Counted from the stretch's first letter, positions 8,210-17,309 are shown. The stretch is DNA of 32,887 nt from Kiritimatiellia bacterium (GCA_904502135.1 CAJGDE010000007.1:1-32887); one strand, 5' to 3'. Program-made: numbers and translations. Notes: generated from the sequence alone by a model not told the origin.

Positions 8210-9277
8210 TCAACGCCCTTCAACAACATCGGCCACACGGGCAGCCGCATCGGGCATAGCCAAAGCAAGGATCTTTTCGCTCATCGAGGCGAGATACTGA
8301 GGTCTATCGTACTTATCCAACAGATAGCGGCTAAGCTGCCTAGCCGAAAGATTGGCCTGAATCCCCTCGTCAGCGGCGCCTTTTTTGGCAAATTCATCGG
8401 CATTGAAATGCTGATGGTTTCTCATCGATGTTGGAAGCGGTATTAAAAGCGCGCTCTTGCCGCAGGCGGCAAGCTCAAAGCATGTAGAGGCGCCAGCGCG
8501 CGCCACCACTATATCGGCGGAAGCAAAGGCGTTGGCCATTTCGCGCTCGAACGCGTGCACGCGGCTGGGCTGGCCGACGCTGGCGTATGAAGCGATGACG
8601 CGCCCTTCATCTGCTACTCCCGTCTGATGTATCACATATAGAGGACGCTTATTTTCACCAGCTCTTCTATCAAGCTCTTTCTTCATCATGATAATCGCGC
8701 TTGTCGTAAGCTCGTTGACGGCATGGGCACCCTGCGAGCCACCGGTTACAAAAATGACAAATGCGTTTGCCGGGATAAAATCAAACCGCTTTCCTTTCGT
8801 TATTCCATCCCTGATTGGAAGCCCCGTTTTCACCGTTTCGCAATCTTTAAGCCTTGAAGCCGTAAAATCGAAACTGATGGCGACTTTCTGCGCAAAGCGC
8901 GACAAAAGTTCGACGGCACGCCCGGGAACGGTGTTAGCCTCATGAAGATAAACTTTAACGCCACAGAGCCTTGCGGCCAGAACAGGCGGAAAACTCGAGT
9001 AGCTACCCATAGCTAAGAGCGCGTCGGGCTTTTGTTTACGCATCTGCGAGCGACATCTGATTATTGAGCGTATTATCGATAATACGTTTTTCAACGATAA
9101 CTGTTTTGCCAATGTCGCAAAAGACTCTCCCTGCCAGGCTGTCATAACACTCGACTCTATGTCTCTGCCAGAAACCCAGACCGTGACGTCATGGCCGCGA
9201 CGTTTAAGTTCTTCCGCTACGGCAAGCCCCGGAAACGCGTGGCCTCCCGTCCCTCCGCAGGCTACAATAATCTTCAT
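8210..9277 (-). CDS. murG: UDP-GlcNAc:lipid-I N-acetylglucosaminyltransferase (355 aa)
   Basis: MurG adds GlcNAc to undecaprenyl-PP-MurNAc-pentapeptide, making lipid II on the inner face of the membrane. The hallmark GGTGGH is at residues 8-13; the GSQGAHAVNE loop in the second half and the RAGASTCFELAA region bind UDP-GlcNAc, as in the GT28 family. I chose the ATG at 9277, which overlaps the preceding stop as TAATG; a TTG two codons upstream is less likely. It is outside a classical division/cell-wall cluster, lying instead behind a TPR protein gene. Its product shows that the organism makes peptidoglycan. Confidence 0.93.
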   Translation of the reverse strand: MKIIVACGGTGGHAFPGLAVAEELKRRGHDVTVWVSGRDIESSVMTAWQGESFATLAKQLSLKNVLSIIRSIIRCRSQMRKQKPDALLAMGSYSSFPPVLAARLCGVKVYLHEANTVPGRAVELLSRFAQKVAISFDFTASRLKDCETVKTGLPIRDGITKGKRFDFIPANAFVIFVTGGSQGAHAVNELTTSAIIMMKKELDRRAGENKRPLYVIHQTGVADEGRVIASYASVGQPSRVHAFEREMANAFASADIVVARAGASTCFELAACGKSALLIPLPTSMRNHQHFNADEFAKKGAADEGIQANLSARQLSRYLLDKYDRPQYLASMSEKILALAMPDAAARVADVVEGR

Positions 9278-10692
9278 TACCAATCCCTCTCATTGGGCGG
9301 CAAAGGCGCTTTTCTCATCCGCGCCTTCTTTTCCGCCTCGTGTTCGTCATTGCGCTCTTGCGCTTTCTTAAGAAGAGCCTCTATCTCTTTTTCATCCTTG
9401 CTTTCTTCTTTTTCTTCAGAAGACTTTTCCTCTTCCTCTTCTTTATCTTCCTGATTCTCTTCATCCTGCTTCTGATCGCCTAAATCGTCATTCTTCTCAT
9501 CATTCTGCTTAGGCGCCTTATCATCATCGCCGTTTTTATTCTTTTCCCCGCTATTTTTATCTTTATTATCGTTGTTTTGCCCTTGCTGATTATTAGACCC
9601 AGACCCACCGCCATCCTTAGGCAGAAGATCCCTAATCTTTATGATAATATCAATCGCTTCTTCCTGTTTAGGAGGGAGATTTTTTGACACGCATTCAATC
9701 TGTATTTTTTCAAGTTCCGTCGCAAGAGATGAAATCTGCGCCTGAGCCTCAGCGGTGAAAGGAGGCTTATTAGTATCAGCCAAAGCCTGTTCTTCATACG
9801 CTTTGGCCCAGGCCGGAAATTTCGCCCTGAATGCGCGCGTATAATCAAGCGCTTCCGACTGCCATTGCCTGTCGTTAAATACTTCAACATCAAGCCATGC
9901 GTTGGATTGGGCGACCAAATCTTCGGCTATAGCAGAAGGAGGCATAGCAACCAATTTGAAAAATCTCGTAAAATCATGCTCGCTCTGAGATGCAGATTCG
10001 AACGCGCCCTCCTCGATATCGCCCAAACGCCGAGCTGCCTCAAGAGTGTGCTTTTCAGCCTCGTCAACCTGCATCTGCATCGTAGCGGCCTGTTCTTCAT
10101 TCGTTACGGCGTTTTGAAGAAACCGCCTTGCAACAATCCATGTATCGGCGGCTTTTGACGCTTCGCTCGAAAGGCGATCCGCCATCTCCACTCTCCTTTG
10201 CGGCGCATTGGTCGTATACGTGGCGCTTGATACCATAATTTCACGCATCTTTCGCATAGCGCTTTCAAGAAGAGACGAAGGGTCTTTACCTTCTGACGAC
10301 TTAAGGACCTGCTCTACGCGCTTGGACTCTTTCAACTCCAAAAGACCGTCAACGGCCCGCGTGAAATTCCGGTTGACTCTATCGTCTTTCGGGTTCGCGC
10401 GAAGAGCTATCTGCGCAGAAAGAGCGGCGTTTTCCCTATCTCCTGTTTCAAACTCGATTTTTGCGACAACCTCCGCGGCGCGAGACGCGTAATCTTTAGA
10501 AAGCGTCAACGGTTTTAATTTGCTCAAGGCGTTCGTCACATCACCTTTTCGGTATAATTCAACGCCTTCATTCCATATCTCAACATCGCTTTTATTCGCA
10601 TCCGCGCAAAATGCCGAAGAAAAACGCCCTATCGCCAACAGAGCGGCAAATATGAGCGTGAAGAATTTCGTTTCTATGCGATTCTTAGACAT
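9277..10692 (-). CDS. Exported TPR-like protein with an acidic/polar C-terminal tract (471 aa)
   Basis: Residues 1-30 form a signal peptide (basic start, hydrophobic core, probable cleavage after FCA). Residues 35-110 look like tetratricopeptide repeats (EGVELYRKGDVTNALSKL and similar). A long helical middle follows, and from about residue 370 a low-complexity tract of Gly, Asn, Gln, then Glu, Asp and Lys. The extreme C-terminus is basic and ends in PPNERDW. This architecture recalls the TPR partners of BatA/BatB-type operons, but no such neighbour is present, so no function is proposed. The ATG at 10692 is preferred over an in-frame TTG one codon upstream. It lies 20 bp behind the exonuclease gene and overlaps murG. 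Confidence 0.72.
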   Translation of the reverse strand: MSKNRIETKFFTLIFAALLAIGRFSSAFCADANKSDVEIWNEGVELYRKGDVTNALSKLKPLTLSKDYASRAAEVVAKIEFETGDRENAALSAQIALRANPKDDRVNRNFTRAVDGLLELKESKRVEQVLKSSEGKDPSSLLESAMRKMREIMVSSATYTTNAPQRRVEMADRLSSEASKAADTWIVARRFLQNAVTNEEQAATMQMQVDEAEKHTLEAARRLGDIEEGAFESASQSEHDFTRFFKLVAMPPSAIAEDLVAQSNAWLDVEVFNDRQWQSEALDYTRAFRAKFPAWAKAYEEQALADTNKPPFTAEAQAQISSLATELEKIQIECVSKNLPPKQEEAIDIIIKIRDLLPKDGGGSGSNNQQGQNNDNKDKNSGEKNKNGDDDKAPKQNDEKNDDLGDQKQDEENQEDKEEEEEKSSEEKEESKDEKEIEALLKKAQERNDEHEAEKKARMRKAPLPPNERDW

Positions 10693-10712
10693 CAACGGGA
10701 CATTTCGAAATC

Positions 10713-11501
10713 TTACTTTATTTCAGGAGATGGAGGCAGGCGCCCTTCAAGGGCATCAAAAGCGATCATTCTAACTTCAGTATCAAAATCGCCCTTTGTT
10801 ATCCACTTTAAATAATTCGGCTCATTGATCATTATCGACTTTAGACTTTCGCCTTTCTTCTTGCCGAAATTTATCGTCCACTCGCCGTTTTTCCAGCGGA
10901 TTAAACCTTGTCTATCTGCGTTGAGCGGATCGTGAGGTGCAATCCATTCATCAATGGCTTCAACATCACGTGGGATATCCGAATATCTAAGAAGCTGAGC
11001 CTTAAGAACATCGAGAGTGGCATTCGTATCCGCCTCGGCGCCATGAGCCCCATTATGAACACGGTCACAGTAAAACATCAGCGCGGCGGAAAGGTCTCTC
11101 GGCTCTTTTTTGTGAAAGATTCTCTGAACGTCGACATGTTTTCTGCGAGAGGCGCCGAAATTGTAACCGGCACGAGCGAACTCCTCTTCAAGACAGGGAA
11201 TATCAAACCTGTCAGCATTAAAGCCTGAAATATCAGCATCTTTGAAAAATTCAAAAATCTCATCGGCGCTGTCAACGAAAGTAGGACAATCTTTTACGTC
11301 CTCATCGCTGATGCCGTGAATTTCCGTCGTCTCTTCTGGAATATGAATTGTCGGATTTAAAAGCCAGCACTTGCTCACCTCGGAGCCGTCGGGCATAACC
11401 TTAATCGCCGCAAGTTCGACAATACGATCCTTGCGGGGAGAAACGCCGGTAGATTCAATGTCAAATATGACTAAAGGTCTTTTAAGTTCTATTGGAAACA
11501 T
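10713..11501 (-). CDS. DnaQ-like (DEDDh) 3'-5' exonuclease with a C-terminal DUF3820-like segment (262 aa)
   Basis: The five catalytic residues of DEDDh exonucleases are visible: Asp14 and Glu16 in FDIES, Asp100 in GFNADRFD, and His153 and Asp158 in HGAEAD. The enzyme should remove nucleotides from a 3' end with two metal ions; whether it is the polymerase III proofreading subunit, an RNase T-like enzyme or a repair nuclease cannot be told. Residues 205-255 (INFGKKKGES, then YLKWI) resemble the small domain often annotated as DUF3820, commonly joined to such exonucleases. It is the first gene of the unit that continues to the TPR gene, murG and the transporter. Confidence 0.85.
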   Translation of the reverse strand: MFPIELKRPLVIFDIESTGVSPRKDRIVELAAIKVMPDGSEVSKCWLLNPTIHIPEETTEIHGISDEDVKDCPTFVDSADEIFEFFKDADISGFNADRFDIPCLEEEFARAGYNFGASRRKHVDVQRIFHKKEPRDLSAALMFYCDRVHNGAHGAEADTNATLDVLKAQLLRYSDIPRDVEAIDEWIAPHDPLNADRQGLIRWKNGEWTINFGKKKGESLKSIMINEPNYLKWITKGDFDTEVRMIAFDALEGRLPPSPEIK

Positions 11502-11507
11502 GGTTAT

Positions 11508-11516
11508 ATTATACCA
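11508..11516 (-). promoter_or_regulatory. Extended -10 promoter of the exonuclease unit, leaderless geometry
   Basis: TGGTATAAT on the minus strand ends six bases before the ATG at 11501. With the usual distance the transcript would begin on the A of the ATG itself. There is no Shine-Dalgarno. Confidence 0.6.
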
Positions 11517-11560
11517 TAAACCATTGCGCTTGGTGGTAAGCGGTTATGTCGCCTAGGGTG

Positions 11561-13597
11561 CTATTCTATCCTCAAACCTTCATCATCTATGTCAAAGGCA
11601 TAGAAACGCGAATATTTCGAAGGCGGATTTTTCTCAAGGGTTTCTCTGATGTTTTTGGCCGCCGATGTGCTTTTCGCGAGAATATACATAAAGCCGCCAC
11701 CGCCGGCGCCAGCAAGAGTCACAGCCGAAGTAAAAGGCTTGATGCGAGAAATTATCTCTTCTACGCGATCGTTCGTCGAGCCCGCGTCGAGAAGCTTTTT
11801 ATCGCGCCAATAGTTGTTGACGCACTCTGCAAATGAATCAATGTCGCCGTCCGCTGCAGCTTTGGCCGCTTCTTGCGCGCCCTTCTTCATCGCATTTATA
11901 AGAATATTGGCGAAGTTGTGAGGGTTCTCTTCATAGAATGACAAAACGCGCCTTAAGACATTGCGAGCCATACGCTTTTGACCTGTAAAATAAAGAAGCG
12001 AACGCGACCTCAAAGCGTCGTAGAATTTCTTGCCGCAAAGTACGCGGCTTATTTGAACTCGCTGCTCTTCGCCCTTCTTTGTCGTCATGAGCTTCATTCC
12101 GGCTGTAAGCCCCGCAAACTGATCTTCCCAGCCGCCGCCCGTACGCATCTCCTGCTCAAGCTTAAGCGTAAGAGAGCCAACTTCATCAACATCGACACGC
12201 CCTAATATCGCCGCGATTGTAGCAGCGCCGAGAATCGAAGAAGTTCCCATGCCAGAGCCCTTGGGCAAATCCGCCGAAATGATTATATCAAGACCTTTCG
12301 AGCCGAACTTAAAGTCCGTTACCGTCAATGCGGATTTAACAAGCGCGCACCAATCATGGGGATCATGGTGATCGGCAATCTCGGAGGCTGACTTCAAAAG
12401 ACGGCGCTTGCCAAGATCTTTAGAAACGATTTTTATGTACTTATCTTTGCGCTCACGCACCGTCACCTCGATTGGGCGCTTACCGTCAAGAGTTACGGCC
12501 GCTGCCAGCACCGCGCCGCCTTCTTTATTGCATATCGGAGGCGTATCGCTCCATCCGCCCGAAAAATCAATCCTCACGGGCGCAGTCACCTTTATCTCGC
12601 GGCGACGAAGCTTCGAAAGACGGCGATGATCGATGATTTTCATCTTCTCACCAAGATCATGCTTCTGCCAAAGGCCATCGGATTTGAAATTATCATCTAT
12701 GTTATATTTAAGATGATACCAGTCGTCTTTCCCGATCGGAAGAGACGTAAGACACTCTCCCTTCTTAAGCACAACCGGCCCATACGAAAGAGGAACGTTT
12801 ACGACAAGGTTATCTCCTTCAAGCTTCTTTATCGGCGCCTTGCAGGAATCAACGAGCCTGCCGCCAGAGCCTAAAAGAGTAAGCAATTCACGACTGGAGC
12901 CAACATGGAAAAACTCACACTCAGGAACGACAGAGACGGAAAACGGCGCAAACCCGTCAAGAAGCATCTTCGGAAACTCTTCATATATATCGCCTTCTAT
13001 CGGAAGAGACAACATCTTCTTCGCCACTGCCCAGTCAAAATGCATAATGCCAGTATCTATAAGATGACGGCCGCTTTTCACCTGCGGCTTCTGGAGAAAG
13101 CCTTTTACCGGGCGAGGCGTAGAATCTTTATAACCATCAACAATATAAACGCCATGCCGCTGAGCCTGCCAAGGCCCGTCAGGATACGCAACCCCAGTCA
13201 CTCCGGTAGAGGCGAACTTAACTTTCGAATAATCAAGCCTCGGTATAACATCGCCGCAGCATATCGTCACGCCAGGGACCGCAGGCAAAGTCTCCATCGC
13301 CTCAACGACATGATCCAAGAGGGGCCTTGCGTCCGGCATCGGAACAAAAACCTTGCCAAGCGCCGCGTACGCGGGCGTACGCTTGGCGTCACCGCCTGAA
13401 TGACAAATAAGAACTCGCGCCTTATCGTCAAGATTTTTAATACGCTTTAATGCATTGACCGTCGCGCCGAGAGAACCCGCGCGCTTATCGCCGGGATCGG
13501 GAATAACTACATATCCCTTGCGAGACTCAAGCTGCGCTTTATACCCAGCGGCCTGCGCCTTGTTTGCGGCTGTAATAACGACAAGATCGAAATGCAT
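11561..13597 (-). CDS. fkp: Bifunctional L-fucokinase / L-fucose-1-phosphate guanylyltransferase (Fkp-like, 678 aa)
   Basis: Residues 1-240 resemble the fucose-1-phosphate guanylyltransferase domain: PDPGDKRAGSLGATVNAL and the HSGGDAKRTPAYAALGKVFVPMP region fit its nucleotide-binding signature. Residues 335-678 are a GHMP-type sugar kinase: GGWSDTPP at 347-354, the ATP loop PKGSGMGTSS at 445-454, and a late glycine-rich AGAGGGGFM. Together they would turn free L-fucose into GDP-fucose for surface glycans. Bacteroides Fkp is near 950 aa; this one is shorter, mainly between the two domains. A related sugar such as a heptose cannot be excluded. It lies 40 bp behind the giant GspK-like gene, and four 8-bp repeats stand before its ATG. 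Confidence 0.75.
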   Translation of the reverse strand: MHFDLVVITAANKAQAAGYKAQLESRKGYVVIPDPGDKRAGSLGATVNALKRIKNLDDKARVLICHSGGDAKRTPAYAALGKVFVPMPDARPLLDHVVEAMETLPAVPGVTICCGDVIPRLDYSKVKFASTGVTGVAYPDGPWQAQRHGVYIVDGYKDSTPRPVKGFLQKPQVKSGRHLIDTGIMHFDWAVAKKMLSLPIEGDIYEEFPKMLLDGFAPFSVSVVPECEFFHVGSSRELLTLLGSGGRLVDSCKAPIKKLEGDNLVVNVPLSYGPVVLKKGECLTSLPIGKDDWYHLKYNIDDNFKSDGLWQKHDLGEKMKIIDHRRLSKLRRREIKVTAPVRIDFSGGWSDTPPICNKEGGAVLAAAVTLDGKRPIEVTVRERKDKYIKIVSKDLGKRRLLKSASEIADHHDPHDWCALVKSALTVTDFKFGSKGLDIIISADLPKGSGMGTSSILGAATIAAILGRVDVDEVGSLTLKLEQEMRTGGGWEDQFAGLTAGMKLMTTKKGEEQRVQISRVLCGKKFYDALRSRSLLYFTGQKRMARNVLRRVLSFYEENPHNFANILINAMKKGAQEAAKAAADGDIDSFAECVNNYWRDKKLLDAGSTNDRVEEIISRIKPFTSAVTLAGAGGGGFMYILAKSTSAAKNIRETLEKNPPSKYSRFYAFDIDDEGLRIE

Positions 13598-13604
13598 GGT
13601 GAGG

Positions 13605-13636
13605 TTAGAATGTTAGAATGTTGGAATGTTTGAATG
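13605..13636. repeat. Four tandem copies of an 8-bp repeat upstream of fkp
   Basis: On the plus strand the units read TTAGAATG, TTAGAATG, TTGGAATG, TTTGAATG. They fill the gap between the stop of the GspK-like gene and a point 7 bp before the fkp ATG. Two units are identical and two carry single changes. Confidence 0.9.
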
Positions 13637-13637
13637 T

Positions 13638-16600
13638 TTAATCAAACTGATGGAAGAATAGAACGCGTGTGCGGTGAGGCGTAAAAGGCTGATTTCCTCC
13701 GGAGGCCTTACTGCTCGTTTCAGGCTTTTCCGGGTCGCGCCATACGAGAGCGACACCACGCGCGCCAAGCTGGGAACTACCGACGGCATCTCCGCTTGAA
13801 CCGCCCACCGTCAGAGGCTCGGCTCTCACGAAAATCAAGAAAAGCTGCTGACGGTTCTGGAAACATTCGCGCCAATAAGAATAGAGGAACTTTCGATCTA
13901 CACTATGCAAATCATTCTCCCCTAAGTCAATGCCGAACAATTTCTTTTCTTCTTTCTCGTAGTCCATCCATATCTCGTGATAAACTTCTTCACATGTCAA
14001 CTTGGGATTTTCTAATATCCTCTTTCTAAATTCCTCATTAAAGAAGCGCGCCACTTCGACGACTACTTCTCTTTCTTCAGAGTTTTCGGCTCCATCAGAC
14101 GAACCGAGATATGTAAAGGCGTATTTGCTCGGATCATTCTCGATAGATTCTACGGTTATTCTGTTCTTAAACGTGATATCGTTTGTTGAGGCGATAAAAT
14201 AATCTGCCGGCGTTTCAGCTATCGCGCTCATCATCACACGAAGGTCGTCGGTTAGAGGATTTATCCTAAAATCGTTCTTACCTGAAATAACCTCAGTATC
14301 ACCCAAAAAGTAGGGATATTCCTCATCAGCAAACGGAGAATACGATTTCCAAAACCATTTTTCACAGGCGCAATCTTGCCAAGAGTTGCGATTTTTCATA
14401 GACGCGCCGTTAAAAGAGTCTCTATAGCCTGCAAATTCAAAACTCGTATCCCAAGACTTGACCATCGGAATAAACGCAAGCTCGCCCATAGATTGAAGAT
14501 ATTCTCTATCTGATGAGAACATATAAATGTCGCTATCTCGCCCGCCATTTCCAAGCAAACCTTTTATTTCGTCAAACCATATCTGTGGTGTCATAAAATC
14601 ATTCATCTTCTTGCAATACCAGTTTTCAGGCGCCCAATTGTATTTTGGATCAGAGCAGAAAACGTTATCCCACTGAAGTTCGATCTTTTCACCGGATTTA
14701 AGAACGGCGGCAATGGAATCAGCGCTTTCGGAATCGATAGAATACTTAAACTCTTTAGTCGAGCGGAACTCTAAAATTGGGGAAACCAAATCATCCGTCT
14801 CACCCATCACCTGACGAATCTCCGTCATGCCGTCTGGCTCACCCAAGCCAAATTCCTTTTCGCTTGAGAAAGATGCGGGCACCATATCGACGGTCTCGCC
14901 TTCTTTGTTCATGACTCTCATCCATACGCCGATATGAAATACATAATTTTCATTCGGCAAACCGTTTACCTGATGCTTAGGGTCTCCATTCCAGCTTCCG
15001 CCGCTTACTTCAGGGAATGAAGCTTCAGCATCGGCTGAAGTCCACCAATTCGCGATAACCGATTTATCGTACGGCTTAAGAGCGTTTGCCTCATCACGAA
15101 CCCCGTCAAGAGAATAATATGCGTTTTCTGTATTCGGCATGCGATCATCTAAACTGTTTTCCTTGGCATGCCATTCTTCAACATGCCAGAAAACAGGCAT
15201 CTCGAGAGAACCTAAATCAATGTTTTCGGTAACCTGCCTCAAGGAAGAAAGCTCACTCTTGTCGTCAGCGCCCGAGGCGATCTGGACATTTTTACACCTA
15301 AGTGAAATAACGCCGTTATCGACGGTTGGAGAATCACCGGCCGCTTCCCAGGAATTTTTGCTTACGTTGGCGAATGTGGAATCGGCGCTGAAACGACTTT
15401 GCAAATCAGGCTCTCCGCACCAAATTTTAACAAGAATATCGGCGGTGAAGCCGTCTTGATCATAGCCTTTTTCCTTAAGCTTCTTGAACGGCTGCGCGAC
15501 GACACCGAAAAGATCGATTCTGCCGTTTAATGAAACCGTGCACTTCTTGGCCTCTCTCATAAGCACGATCGCAGGCGTGCCATCCTCCTTTTGAGGAGTA
15601 ATCACTTTCACCTTACCTTTATATTTAGCGTCCTGAGCTATTTTAAACTCCGGGGCGAGCGACTGGGTGTTTAACCCTATGCCGCAAACCATGGGAACCG
15701 CTTCAACTGTTGGAATACAAAGGGAGCAGGGTCTGCTGTCCTTATCAAGATAATCGTACAAAACAGCCATTCCCACGCCACCGATATACGGGCTCAACTC
15801 ATCAGAAAGAATGTTTTTAGAAAGAAATTCATTAATCTTAAGCCCCCCATTCATCTCGAATCTGTCAAAGGGCTGATTTTCCGTAAGATCTATAGTCTTT
15901 GTTACAGCCTTTTTAGTAACGGGATTTTTCTTCGTCTTTGATTGAGGAAACCACGTGTCGGTAATAAAAAGGCTCTTCGCCATATTGTTATTTTCCGCCC
16001 CTTGGAAAAAATCGGCATTGTTACCGCGCTTAAGATAATTGAAAAACTCGGAATAATTCTTATCTCTCATCGCGCGGTTGAAATCAGCGAGCGAGGCATA
16101 GTAATCTTGCGGGCCATCGCCGGTTAACCCTTCTTCAATCGCTTTATCTACTTCTTCAAGATCGGAATAAGGAATATCGCCGCTTTCTTTCATGAAAATG
16201 GGCGCCATGGAAATTCTTTCGTTTGGCGCAGATGTGCGGCGATACGAAAGCCTCACCTTATTAATGTCAAAGCAGTCAGAAACATTAACCGCCGTATACG
16301 CGTAGCGCCCGGCCTCGTATGCCAAGTTCTGCCATATAGCCGTTTGTGTCTTTCTTGAGTTTACGCGCACATCATTGATTAGCGCAGGCGGAAGATAAGC
16401 TAAAGCCTCTAAAGACAATGTTGAAATTGTCTGACGTCGTTCTTGATTTACATCAATAAGACCATTCGGAGTAAAAACGCGGCCTGTCCATAAGTTATTT
16501 GTATGCCCTGAGCCTGTCGGACTACTATCACCGAGACCGGGATAGGGATTATCGAATATACCGATAGGAACTGATGTGCCGTCAAGCGAAAGCTTATATC

Positions 16601-16805
16601 CGCCGTCGATTTGAGCAATGGCGTTCGCTAAAGCAGAGCGCAAAAGATAGCGAGAGGAAACTTGCCTACGAAGATGACCTGACGGAGCGCGGCTTTGGCG
16701 CATAAAAACCGCAAAACTGACGGCGCTTACAATCATAAAGGCCGTCATACCAAGAACTATTAAAAGCGCGCTGCCTTTTCTCATTTTTAAAGTTGACTTT
16801 GACAT
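13638..16805 (-). CDS. Giant GspK-like / Verru_Chthon cassette A-like pseudopilin-associated protein (1055 aa)
   Basis: The N-terminus is a prepilin-type leader: a basic stretch, then RKGSALLIVLGMTAFMIVSA, a hydrophobic helix led by Gly-Ser but without the Glu5 that most pilins have, as in GspK. The rest is a very large soluble domain that I cannot assign; it contains many aromatic residues and repeated Asp-rich stretches. GspK is normally near 320 residues. I think of the large 'A' protein of the four-gene Verru_Chthon cassettes, by the leader, the size and the neighbours. The ATG at 16805 is 2 bp behind the preceding stop, with GGAGGG about 15 bp upstream. It probably caps a pseudopilus tip, which is inference. 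Confidence 0.65.
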   Translation of the reverse strand: MSKSTLKMRKGSALLIVLGMTAFMIVSAVSFAVFMRQSRAPSGHLRRQVSSRYLLRSALANAIAQIDGGYKLSLDGTSVPIGIFDNPYPGLGDSSPTGSGHTNNLWTGRVFTPNGLIDVNQERRQTISTLSLEALAYLPPALINDVRVNSRKTQTAIWQNLAYEAGRYAYTAVNVSDCFDINKVRLSYRRTSAPNERISMAPIFMKESGDIPYSDLEEVDKAIEEGLTGDGPQDYYASLADFNRAMRDKNYSEFFNYLKRGNNADFFQGAENNNMAKSLFITDTWFPQSKTKKNPVTKKAVTKTIDLTENQPFDRFEMNGGLKINEFLSKNILSDELSPYIGGVGMAVLYDYLDKDSRPCSLCIPTVEAVPMVCGIGLNTQSLAPEFKIAQDAKYKGKVKVITPQKEDGTPAIVLMREAKKCTVSLNGRIDLFGVVAQPFKKLKEKGYDQDGFTADILVKIWCGEPDLQSRFSADSTFANVSKNSWEAAGDSPTVDNGVISLRCKNVQIASGADDKSELSSLRQVTENIDLGSLEMPVFWHVEEWHAKENSLDDRMPNTENAYYSLDGVRDEANALKPYDKSVIANWWTSADAEASFPEVSGGSWNGDPKHQVNGLPNENYVFHIGVWMRVMNKEGETVDMVPASFSSEKEFGLGEPDGMTEIRQVMGETDDLVSPILEFRSTKEFKYSIDSESADSIAAVLKSGEKIELQWDNVFCSDPKYNWAPENWYCKKMNDFMTPQIWFDEIKGLLGNGGRDSDIYMFSSDREYLQSMGELAFIPMVKSWDTSFEFAGYRDSFNGASMKNRNSWQDCACEKWFWKSYSPFADEEYPYFLGDTEVISGKNDFRINPLTDDLRVMMSAIAETPADYFIASTNDITFKNRITVESIENDPSKYAFTYLGSSDGAENSEEREVVVEVARFFNEEFRKRILENPKLTCEEVYHEIWMDYEKEEKKLFGIDLGENDLHSVDRKFLYSYWRECFQNRQQLFLIFVRAEPLTVGGSSGDAVGSSQLGARGVALVWRDPEKPETSSKASGGNQPFTPHRTRVLFFHQFD

Positions 16806-16807
16806 GG

Positions 16808-17308
16808 TTATTTCGACTCCCTCCACTTTGGAACCATGCTTGAACGCTCTTCTTCCGTTAAGGCGTTAAAATTAGGCGGCATTGATCCTGTTGAAAAGTT
16901 AAGTCCGTTCTTTTCCTCGTCCGTTCCGCCGCCTTGCAGCTGATCGGATTTCATGACCTTCATCTGATAAGCTCTCCCCCACGGATCGCGAAAAGCGCCT
17001 CTTACGATCGACGCGTTAAATAAAACAGGTGTCCTCTTGCCGTTAGCCGCAGGAGCACCGCCCAGAACAATCGCGAGCGACGATTCGTCGCAGTCGGTCC
17101 AATCCGTCTCTGCGGAAGAAAGCGAATGATCCGGCGCATACTGCTCGTATGCGAGAATCGCGTTTGTAAGTTCTCTCGTCTCTTGCGTCGCTTTGGCGAT
17201 CCGTGAGCGCGTACGCGCACGGGAAACAGCCGAAACCATTGATGCGGTCAAAACCGCAATCATAGACATTACGACAAGAAGTTCAACTAATGTAAAAGCT
17301 TTTTTCAT
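16808..17308 (-). CDS. GspG-like pseudopilin (166 aa)
   Basis: The protein starts with KKAFTLVELLVVMSMIAVL, a class III prepilin leader with Ala, not Gly, at the -1 position and Glu5 present. The hydrophobic helix is followed by a helix of charged residues (RARTRSRIAKATQETREL). The C-terminal half contains FRDPWGRAYQMKV, the DPWGRPY-like motif of the GspG major pseudopilins. No Ca-binding loop of the usual GspG kind is evident at the end. The start ATG lies one base behind the preceding stop, and the stop is 2 bp before the giant gene. Confidence 0.78.
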   Translation of the reverse strand: MKKAFTLVELLVVMSMIAVLTASMVSAVSRARTRSRIAKATQETRELTNAILAYEQYAPDHSLSSAETDWTDCDESSLAIVLGGAPAANGKRTPVLFNASIVRGAFRDPWGRAYQMKVMKSDQLQGGGTDEEKNGLNFSTGSMPPNFNALTEEERSSMVPKWRESK

Positions 17309-17309
17309 G

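Noticed and set aside
11524..11539. Small hairpin CGCTT-GGTGGT-AAGCG behind fkp as a terminator
   Set aside because: The stem is only 5 bp and no T-run follows on either strand.
13605..13636. CRISPR-like repeat array
   Set aside because: Units are 8 bp with no spacers; it is a simple tandem repeat.
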